6,326 nt of DNA from the NCBI GenBank assembly GCA_007124105.1, contig SLFT01000444.1:1-6326 (forward strand). The letters run 5' to 3'. This DNA is from Candidatus Hydrogenedentota bacterium. Lineage in GTDB: Bacteria > Hydrogenedentota > Hydrogenedentia > Hydrogenedentales > CAITNO01. Both the position numbers and the translations under genes were made by a program. Position 1 is the first letter of the stretch. The number at the start of each line of letters is the position of its first letter. A model generated the notes under the pieces. It was not told the DNA's origin, ran no database searches, and saw only the letters and a list, made by a program, of their open reading frames with translations. This document shows positions 1-4,525 of this stretch, piece after piece.

Positions 1-91
1 AGGCTGTCCAGACGCGGTTGAGCTCTTCCCAGGATAGATTCTTCAGGTCAAGGTCTTCCTCGCTCAAAAACTGGTCCTGTATTCTGATCAT
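1..91 (-). CDS. 5' end of an unidentified protein gene (30 codons visible)
   Basis: Only the N-terminus is in the window; the gene runs off the left edge. The start ATG at 91-89 has a strong Shine-Dalgarno, GGAGG at 104-100, with 8 nt between it and the ATG. The same frame is closed upstream by TAA at 151-149, so the start is well constrained. The peptide begins MIRIQDQFLSEEDLDLKNLS and continues with a WEELNRVW stretch. It is acidic and amphipathic, with no signal peptide or membrane segment. I do not recognise a family from 30 residues. The ATG overlaps the stop of the preceding small ORF as ATGA, an arrangement typical of translational coupling. The URO-D family gene lies upstream on the same strand with no visible terminator between, so this is probably the distal part of the same operon. 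That something is translated from here is fairly likely; its function is unknown. Confidence 0.6.
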   Translation of the reverse strand, partial: MIRIQDQFLSEEDLDLKNLSWEELNRVWTA

Positions 92-171
92 GCCAAGCCT
101 CCGGGAACAACCGTTGGCAGTAAGTCTTCCACCCGTTGAACCGTGTCCTTATGCGCTTCCATCAGCGGCAT
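88..171 (-). CDS. Possible 27-aa small protein or translational-coupling leader ORF
   Basis: ATG at 171-169 opens 27 codons ending in TGA at 90-88. An AGGAGA Shine-Dalgarno-like sequence sits at 180-175, slightly close to the first ATG; a second in-frame ATG is at 162-160. The frame is closed further upstream by TGA at 219-217, so the ORF cannot be the tail of a longer gene as sequenced. The peptide starts MPLMEAHKDTVQRVEDLL, is soluble-looking and matches no family I know. Its stop overlaps the next ATG (ATGA), so ribosomes finishing it could reinitiate on the following gene. Alternatives are that the ORF is chance, or that it and the next frame are halves of one gene split by a frameshift. 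It is too short to judge codon use. Confidence 0.3.
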   Translation of the reverse strand: MPLMEAHKDTVQRVEDLLPTVVPGGLA

Positions 172-233
172 TTGTCTCCTGATTGGCGCTGACCCGAAAC
201 TCGGTGAACGCCCAAGTCACGAATGCTTTTGTT

Positions 234-1301
234 TCACGCGAACGACAGCGCGTCGCATGACTCAAAAAATGCCGCCACATTTTCCGGCGGCACTTCAGGT
301 TCGAGCACGTGGGTCGGGGAAAGCGTCAATCCGCCATGGGCGGCGTCCAGCGCGTTTGCAATGTCGTGGACTGTACGCCGCATCGAATCGGGGGTCCCGA
401 ACGGAAACGTTGTTTGTGTACCAATACATCCGTCAAAAGCCAGTCGGTTACCAAGGCGTTTGCGTATGGCGACGGGGTCCATGCATTCCGGCTGCACGGG
501 GTTCAGGATGGTAATCCCTATTTCGACGAGATCATCAAGGATAGCCGTGATATTCCCGTCCGAATGGTACCAGACATGGATGTCGGGTTTGATGGCCCGC
601 GCCGCCGCGATTACCTTCGCCCAGCGCGGCTTCATCACTTCGCGCCACAGATCAGGGTGGAACATCATGGCGTTCTGATTCGCGACATCGTCGCCCGTGC
701 GGATACAGTCGTAGCCCGCGCGCGCCGCCGCCTCGGCCGCGCGCAGGTTGTTCGCGCAAAACCGGTCCAGCAGCAGTTCCGCCCAGTCGCGGCGCGTCAG
801 CAGGTCCGTCAGAAAAGGCTCGTAGCCGCGCACCTGCCAGGCGTTTTCGTAGATATGCCCGACGAATACCTGGGCGAAGTCGCCGCTGTCGTGCGCGGCG
901 ATACAGGCGTCGCGCATGGCCTCATCTGAAAAAGAGGTGTTGTCAACAACGGGATAGGCCTCTATCTCAGCAAGGGATGCGGCGTTGCGCAGAGGGCTGA
1001 CATACTCAGTGAAATGGTAAAATCCGTGGTTGATATGTCCGCACCCGTTCTCGTCAATGCTGAATCCGTCCCTGCCGTCTTTATATTCGGGATGATAGGC
1101 GCTGTAGTCAGGAAACTGAAAACCCTCGGGCGGCGTTAAGCCCGCGCCGCCTCCAATGTCCATGTCGAAATAAGCGTCCGGGTCGGCGCCCAGATAGTCC
1201 GTCATCTTTTCGCGCATGGCAGGCACGTATCCCGCATAGCGCGGCGGACGGTCAACTTGCTCAAAGTTGGCAAATGCCAGAAAGCGTTCGCGTTTGGTCA
1301 T
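234..1301 (-). CDS. Uroporphyrinogen decarboxylase (URO-D)-fold family protein, methyltransferase-like, substrate unknown
   Basis: The start is taken at ATG 1301-1299 (MTKRERFLAF), giving 355 aa, because AAGGA lies 7 nt upstream; an in-frame ATG at 1340 lacks a comparable site. Family hallmarks are an N-terminal RERFL..FNFEQVDRPP-type opening at residues 4-20, GDDVANQNAMMFHPDLWRE (203-221), WYHSDGN (244-250), ILNPVQPE (265-272), FDGCIGTQTTFPFGTPD (289-305) and SPTHVLEPEVPPENV (328-342). The length is normal for the family, which includes heme-pathway URO-D and corrinoid or methylthiol methyltransferases (MtaA/MtbA type). Family methyltransferases use His-x-Cys plus a distal Cys for zinc. Here the motif is HSDG (H246, D248), so Cys is replaced and classical Zn-thiolate chemistry is doubtful. 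Genuine heme synthesis is unlikely given the context and the extended divergence. It lies 45 nt after the sialidase-like gene, probably in one operon. The family call is secure; the reaction is unknown. Confidence 0.9.
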   Translation of the reverse strand: MTKRERFLAFANFEQVDRPPRYAGYVPAMREKMTDYLGADPDAYFDMDIGGGAGLTPPEGFQFPDYSAYHPEYKDGRDGFSIDENGCGHINHGFYHFTEYVSPLRNAASLAEIEAYPVVDNTSFSDEAMRDACIAAHDSGDFAQVFVGHIYENAWQVRGYEPFLTDLLTRRDWAELLLDRFCANNLRAAEAAARAGYDCIRTGDDVANQNAMMFHPDLWREVMKPRWAKVIAAARAIKPDIHVWYHSDGNITAILDDLVEIGITILNPVQPECMDPVAIRKRLGNRLAFDGCIGTQTTFPFGTPDSMRRTVHDIANALDAAHGGLTLSPTHVLEPEVPPENVAAFFESCDALSFA

Positions 1302-1346
1302 GACATTTTCCTTGTCGCAACGGCGCCCTGGATGGGGCATCGGTAT

Positions 1347-2462
1347 TCAACCCGCCTGGTTCACCAGAACGCGCAGCCGCGCGGCGTCGGAGACGCATTC
1401 GCCCGCTATAACATCTTCTTCCGTGAATGTGGCCATCAGGATTTTGCGCGCGCCCCGGCGGTCATAGTCATAGATGATGTAAATAACGCCGTCTGAAGAT
1501 TGTACGCCGTCCGGATACGAGACCCCTTCGCGTTCGTCAAGCAACAGGCTGTGCGGCCATGTTTCGCCGTCGTCTTCCGAGATAAATGCGGTCAAGTGCG
1601 AGCGTTTTGTTCGTTCCCCGATGGGCCCATGCTTCACCAGCAGCAGGTTGCCCGATTGCAGCCGCCGCGCGAAAAACCGGGCGCTGGGATGTTCGATGCC
1701 GGACGGAGTCAGTTCCGGCCAGGTATGGCCCCGGTCTTCGGATACACTCTCGCCAATGCCGTACTTTGTCCGCGCCAGCAACCACAACGACTTATCGTCT
1801 CGCTCGACTATGATGTGCTCGTCGTAGCTGCGGTCGTCCGCGGGTACGTGACAGGCGCCGCGAATCGTCCAGGTTTCTCCATCATCGGTGGACACCACCA
1901 CGCGCGCGCTGTTGTCCGCGGTAAACCCCTCCGCCTGACGCCAGGCCGACGCGGGCATCATCCATTCGCCTGTTGACAGCACCGTGGGTTTGCACATCAT
2001 GACGCCGTCGGTGAGCCTGCGCGGTTCCGACCAGTGCGCGTCGGCATTATCCGGATCGTCGGTGGTAATAGCCCAGACGCCGCCCCTGCTCCCGTCATGT
2101 CCGATGGCCTGCGCCCAGAAAAGCCAGAGCCGACCTGTGGGATCAAGCCATATATTGGGGTCAAAAGCGCGGGTGAGACTCTCCACGCCAGGGTCAACCA
2201 CCAATACCTCCTCCGACCAGGAAGCGCCGTCGTCGCCACTGGTCACCAGGATAACGTAGTTGGTTTCATCCTCGCCGCCGCCAACGCCGCCGTACCAGGT
2301 GGCCCATAACCGGCCGCCGGGGCTGCGCTCCATACTCGGAATGCCCTGAAACGCGCGGGTGGCGGCGCTGTATTCCTCGCCGGGGTTGTGGATGATATCG
2401 GGCGGCGCCATGACATCCGCCGCCGCAAAGGAAGACACAATAACGATGCTGGTCAATAACAT
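1347..2462 (-). CDS. Secreted sialidase-like beta-propeller protein (BNR/Asp-box, exo-sialidase family)
   Basis: The gene encodes 371 aa, starting at ATG 2462-2460 with AAGGAG 8 nt upstream. The N-terminus MLLTSIVIVSSFAAA is hydrophobic with an AAA|D cleavage-like site near residue 15, suggesting secretion; the usual basic n-region is missing. Four Asp boxes (SxDxGxTW) sit at 75-82, 191-198, 241-248 and 295-302, the mark of a six-bladed sialidase propeller. The position of the conserved Arg-Ile-Pro motif reads FQGIPSME (38-45), with Gly where the first triad Arg should be. Near the C-terminus YPDGVQ.SDGVIYIIYDYDR (316-335) matches the usual family pattern. True sialidases release terminal sialic acid from glycans. 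This subfamily, common in environmental bacteria with GIP in place of RIP, has no firmly known substrate, and a different glycan or a binding role is possible. It is probably the first gene of an operon with the URO-D family gene downstream. Confidence 0.85.
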   Translation of the reverse strand: MLLTSIVIVSSFAAADVMAPPDIIHNPGEEYSAATRAFQGIPSMERSPGGRLWATWYGGVGGGEDETNYVILVTSGDDGASWSEEVLVVDPGVESLTRAFDPNIWLDPTGRLWLFWAQAIGHDGSRGGVWAITTDDPDNADAHWSEPRRLTDGVMMCKPTVLSTGEWMMPASAWRQAEGFTADNSARVVVSTDDGETWTIRGACHVPADDRSYDEHIIVERDDKSLWLLARTKYGIGESVSEDRGHTWPELTPSGIEHPSARFFARRLQSGNLLLVKHGPIGERTKRSHLTAFISEDDGETWPHSLLLDEREGVSYPDGVQSSDGVIYIIYDYDRRGARKILMATFTEEDVIAGECVSDAARLRVLVNQAG

Positions 2463-2496
2463 AAACTAAACTCCTTTATATTTTCGTTGAACGGTT

Positions 2497-2529
2497 ATTA
2501 TGGCAGCTCTACGCAAAGCAATGCATCAA
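2497..2529 (-). promoter_or_regulatory. Weak candidate promoter for the sialidase-like operon
   Basis: On the minus strand CATAAT (2502-2497) matches five of six bases of the sigma-70 -10 box and would give a leader of about 28 nt. The best upstream hexamer is TTGATG (2529-2524), but its 21-bp spacer is longer than the normal 16-18 bp. At a 17-bp spacer only TGCATT is available. The location is sensible, the match poor. Confidence 0.22.
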
Positions 2530-2676
2530 CCGCCGGGATTGGAGTTACGGCCTATGCTGAAAGGGTGAGTTGTCAGCGGGCTGTTCGATGTTTTCGGACG
2601 GTGTAGGATGCAGTCGGGCAGTGTCGGAAGATGGGGCCGCAAAGATCATACGCCAACGCGCACTCTTGTTCGTGAA

Positions 2677-2696
2677 GCGCAAACGCATTTTTGCGC
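2677..2696. terminator. Second hairpin downstream of the oxidoreductase gene
   Basis: A perfect 7-bp inverted repeat, gcgcaaa (2677-2683) and tttgcgc (2690-2696), with a 6-nt loop. On the minus-strand transcript it follows the larger hairpin after 8 nt. No U-run follows, so an intrinsic terminator role is uncertain; it may protect the 3' end or be incidental. Confidence 0.25.
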
Positions 2697-2704
2697 ATAA
2701 GAAC

Positions 2705-2742
2705 GCCGCGCGCGTCCTTGTGTTGTATGGAGCGCGCGCGGC
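2705..2742 (-). terminator. Strong GC hairpin after the oxidoreductase stop, possible terminator
   Basis: A perfect 10-bp inverted repeat, gccgcgcgcg (2705-2714) and cgcgcgcggc (2733-2742), encloses an 18-nt loop. It begins 26 nt after the oxidoreductase stop in the minus-strand RNA, the place expected for a terminator. The RNA that follows (GUUCUUAU) is only moderately U-rich, so it is either a weak intrinsic terminator or a 3'-end stabilising structure. Confidence 0.4.
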
Positions 2743-2767
2743 AAAGGAAAAGGAGGATATGGTTTTG

Positions 2768-4075
2768 TTATACGACTTCCGGGACAACGAAGGGATGGCG
2801 ATAGTCGCGGCTGATCATGGTGTTTGCTTCATCGTCGCCGACGAAGGTTTCCGTTTGCGGATCAAATTCGAGGGAACGGCCCAGTTTCGCCGAGATTAAG
2901 CCAATGTGACACAGGGCGGAGCTGTAATGACCTTCAATGAGTTGCGCGTTGAGCGAGCCGGCGTCGCGTGAGCGTATGGCGTCAATCCAGTTCCGGAAAT
3001 GGTTGCCGCTGCGGTCGCCGCTTGGTCCGGGTTCTTCGTCCCTGCCCAGGAAGGTCTTGTACCGGCTGTAGGTGTCAATGACCATGTAGCCTTCGCTGCC
3101 ATAGAACAGGATACCGACCTTGGCGCCCTTCTCGTCGTTGGTACACCAGGGGCGTGTGTCGAACACCAACATGCGTCCTCTTTCGCCGGCATCCGGGAAG
3201 TCGAAGGACGACGTAATTACATTGGGCACTTCCTTGTCGTCGTCAAAAATATACATGTTGCCCATGGACGCGACCTTTTTGGGCAGGGTCACATCCAGTC
3301 CCCAGCGGGCAATGTCCATCTGGTGTACGCCCTGGTTGCCGATGTCGCCGTTGCCGTAGTCCCACATATAGTGCCAGTTATAATGGAAACGGTTTTCGTT
3401 GAAGGGACGCTCGGGCGCCGGGCCCAGCCAGAGGTTGTAGTCCACGCCTTCGGGTACGGGCCCGTCTTCTGTCTTGCCTATGCTGTCGCGCCAGCGATAG
3501 CATAGGCCGCGCGCCATGTATACCTCGCCCAGCAGGCCGTCGCGCAGGTGCTGTATGGCTTCCTGTATCGAGGGGTTGCTGCGAATTTGTGAGCCGTGTT
3601 GTACGATGCGTTGGTATTTCTCCGCCGCTTCAACGGCCTTGCGTCCCTCGAACACATTGTGTGACAACGGTTTTTCAACATACACGTCCTTGCCCGCCTG
3701 GCAGGCCCATATCGTCATCAGCGAATGCCAGTGGTTGGGTGTGGCAATGGAGACGGCGTCTATGGAATCGTCGTCCAGAACGCGGCGGATGTCCGTCTCG
3801 GTTTTGGGTTCCGTATCGGCCCGCTGAAACAAGTCTTTGATGCGCGGCGCGAAGAGATTGCTGTCAATGTCGCACAAGGTGGCAACTTCCACATTCGGCG
3901 CCGCGTTCAACGCGCGGATATGTCCCTGGCCCTGACCGCGTATGCCGATTTGCGCGACACGCAGCCTTTCGTTGGCGTTGGCCCATGACTGCTTGGATGT
4001 GCCCAGCATCACCAGTCCGGCCGTGGCGCCCATGGCGGTGTTCTTTACAAATTTTCGTCGCGTTAATTCACTCAT
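2768..4075 (-). CDS. Tat-exported Gfo/Idh/MocA family NAD(P)-dependent oxidoreductase
   Basis: The start ATG at 4075-4073 (MSELTRRKF) follows GGAGG by 4 nt, giving 435 aa; an upstream in-frame TTG at 4108 has no such site. A twin-arginine signal is visible: TRRKFVK (5-11), then a hydrophobic stretch (about 14-25) and an ANA cleavage-like site (32-34). The Rossmann nucleotide-binding motif GIRGQG is at 44-49. The family EKP motif is at 134-136, whose Lys acts in catalysis. The C-terminal substrate domain carries GNQGVHQMDIARWG (246-259), with the conserved His251 and Asp254. Length and layout fit the Tat-tagged branch abundant in PVC-type bacteria. Such enzymes oxidise or rearrange sugars, inositols or glycosides; some use tightly bound NAD, which would explain activity outside the cytoplasm. 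The substrate cannot be read from the sequence. It diverges from the hydrolase-kinase operon across a 450-nt intergenic region. Confidence 0.95.
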   Translation of the reverse strand: MSELTRRKFVKNTAMGATAGLVMLGTSKQSWANANERLRVAQIGIRGQGQGHIRALNAAPNVEVATLCDIDSNLFAPRIKDLFQRADTEPKTETDIRRVLDDDSIDAVSIATPNHWHSLMTIWACQAGKDVYVEKPLSHNVFEGRKAVEAAEKYQRIVQHGSQIRSNPSIQEAIQHLRDGLLGEVYMARGLCYRWRDSIGKTEDGPVPEGVDYNLWLGPAPERPFNENRFHYNWHYMWDYGNGDIGNQGVHQMDIARWGLDVTLPKKVASMGNMYIFDDDKEVPNVITSSFDFPDAGERGRMLVFDTRPWCTNDEKGAKVGILFYGSEGYMVIDTYSRYKTFLGRDEEPGPSGDRSGNHFRNWIDAIRSRDAGSLNAQLIEGHYSSALCHIGLISAKLGRSLEFDPQTETFVGDDEANTMISRDYRHPFVVPEVV

Positions 4076-4136
4076 AATTCCTCCATTGAATTGTCTTTTG
4101 GACTTCAATTTTTGTGACTATCCAGCAGGACTCGTT

Positions 4137-4279
4137 ACGAAATTGCATTTCGTGTGCGCAATTGCGCGCGAAGTTGAACTTGGCGCCCCTTGCCATGAAT
4201 TTGGTTTCGGAATCCGTGGCGTAAAGTACGCGAAATACAATTTCGCGGACAAGCGCTTTCCCAAAGCGCAACTTGGGAA
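4137..4279. repeat. Array of short perfect palindromes, REP/BIME-like intergenic element
   Basis: Short inverted repeats follow one another almost without a break. They are acgaaat-tgc-atttcgt (4137-4153), gcgcaattgcgc (4156-4167), aagtt-g-aactt (4171-4181), ggcgcc (4182-4187), cgga-a-tccg (4208-4216), gcgta-aag-tacgc (4219-4231), cgcgaaat-aca-atttcgcg (4229-4247) and gcgcttt-ccc-aaagcgc (4253-4269). An alternative pair ttcccaa/ttgggaa spans 4258-4279. Centres are 0-3 nt. The first and seventh share the core CGAAAT/ATTTCG, so they may be related copies. Such clustered palindromes resemble repetitive extragenic elements, but copy number elsewhere cannot be seen here. If the oxidoreductase promoter lies upstream, the array would be in its 5' leader RNA. 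Confidence 0.65.
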
Positions 4280-4287
4280 CGCATCTA

Positions 4288-4315
4288 ACAGTATAACTAC
4301 ACACGCTACAGTATA
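4288..4315. repeat. Direct repeat acagtata, two copies 20 bp apart
   Basis: The octamer acagtata occurs at 4288-4295 and 4308-4315, a 20-bp period, or about two DNA helical turns. This spacing would place two proteins on the same face of the helix, so a regulator-binding pair is possible. Read on the minus strand each copy also contains TATACT, a five-of-six -10 match, without a good -35 partner. The assignment is suggestive only. Confidence 0.3.
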
Positions 4316-4333
4316 CAGCTAACGCTTCCGGCT

Positions 4334-4362
4334 TTTATAGTTTTTTGACCCGGGAATGTATC
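4334..4362 (-). promoter_or_regulatory. Candidate promoter for the oxidoreductase gene
   Basis: On the minus strand TATAAA (4339-4334) lies 17 bp after GATACA (4362-4357). The -10 is a five-of-six match, the -35 three of six. Transcription would begin near 4327, giving a leader of about 250 nt that includes the whole palindrome array. A closer weak -10 candidate, GATAGT near 4120, would avoid it; neither is secure. Confidence 0.25.
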
Positions 4363-4378
4363 TGAATGTTTCATACAT
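4354..4378. promoter_or_regulatory. Operator-like inverted and direct repeats
   Basis: An inverted repeat atgtat (4356-4361) and atacat (4373-4378) frames an 11-nt centre. Inside it, atgtttcatacat (4366-4378) is a 13-bp near-palindrome with one mismatched pair. The hexamer gaatgt is directly repeated at 4354-4359 and 4364-4369, one helical turn apart. The site overlaps the -35 of the candidate minus-strand promoter and lies about 35 bp upstream of the -35 of the plus-strand promoter, so one regulator could serve both directions. This is inference from symmetry and position; no regulator gene is in the window. Confidence 0.35.
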
Positions 4379-4410
4379 CGCTATTATGCAGTTCGGTGTG
4401 GCGCACTCAT

Positions 4411-4439
4411 TTCAATCGCTCTGGTTATCAAGGTATAAT
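4411..4439 (+). promoter_or_regulatory. Sigma-70-type promoter for the hydrolase-kinase operon
   Basis: A perfect -10 box TATAAT (4434-4439) has TTCAAT (4411-4416) 17 bp upstream, a three-of-six -35 match. Transcription would begin near 4446 and leave a leader of about 80 nt before the hydrolase ATG. The perfect -10, ideal spacing and position make this the most credible promoter in the window. The weak -35 fits a promoter that needs an activator. Confidence 0.55.
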
Positions 4440-4450
4440 GGGATATAAAC

Positions 4451-4467
4451 AGGGTACGCTGCACCCT
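4451..4467 (+). promoter_or_regulatory. Small inverted repeat at the start of the hydrolase leader
   Basis: agggt (4451-4455) and accct (4463-4467) form a 5-bp stem around a 7-nt loop, just after the predicted transcription start. It could be an operator at the start site or a small 5' hairpin; at this arm length it could also be chance. Confidence 0.2.
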
Positions 4468-4525
4468 CAACCCACATCACTTCTTTGCGTCTACGATAGA
4501 AGATGACTAGAAAAGGCATCAATAC

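Larger units (their letters stand above)
2463..2767. other. Intergenic region between oxidoreductase and sialidase-like genes
   Basis: These 305 nt separate two minus-strand genes. Next to the oxidoreductase stop lie two inverted repeats (2705-2742 and 2677-2696). Next to the sialidase start are an AAGGAG ribosome-binding site (2476-2471) and a -10-like CATAAT. The frames open through the region on either strand have no convincing start site or family-like composition, so I see no gene. The layout suggests transcript end followed by a fresh promoter, meaning the oxidoreductase and the sialidase operon may be separately transcribed. Confidence 0.6.
4076..4525. other. Divergent intergenic region rich in repeats and candidate control sites
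   Basis: These 450 nt separate the divergently transcribed oxidoreductase and hydrolase genes. From left to right they hold the oxidoreductase ribosome-binding site, a palindrome-packed block, a repeated octamer, an operator-like inverted repeat with possible back-to-back promoters, and a short hairpin in the probable hydrolase leader. The part from about 4283 to 4450 is visibly more AT-rich than the flanking genes. I see no protein gene: the frames open across it on either strand follow the palindromes and lack ribosome-binding sites. Confidence 0.7.

Noticed and set aside
1302..1340. Upstream in-frame ATG adding 13 residues to the URO-D family protein
   Set aside because: No Shine-Dalgarno there, whereas the ATG at 1301 has AAGGA at 7 nt and gives the standard family N-terminus.
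2750..2761. AAGGAGG followed by ATG on the plus strand
   Set aside because: The ATG is only 2 nt after the GGAGG, too close for initiation, and the frame lies antisense to the oxidoreductase C-terminus.
2570..2899. Plus-strand 109-codon open frame crossing the 2463-2767 gap
   Set aside because: It runs antisense into the oxidoreductase 3' end, has no ribosome-binding site at its start and a composition typical of antisense reading.
4076..4108. Upstream TTG start adding 11 residues to the oxidoreductase
   Set aside because: It would bury the GGAGG site and displace the twin-arginine motif from the N-terminus; ATG at 4075 is better supported.
4137..4279. CRISPR array
   Set aside because: The repeats are different palindromes rather than identical repeats with uniform spacers, and no cas gene is present.
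4068..4304. 78-codon minus-strand frame as a protein gene
   Set aside because: It overlaps the oxidoreductase start, has no ribosome-binding site and is made mostly of the palindrome array; recorded as a repeat signature instead.
4345..4387. Second plus-strand promoter using TTGACC (4345-4350)
   Set aside because: It is a good -35 match, but no -10-like hexamer lies at 16-18 bp; TATTAT at 4382-4387 is 31 bp away.
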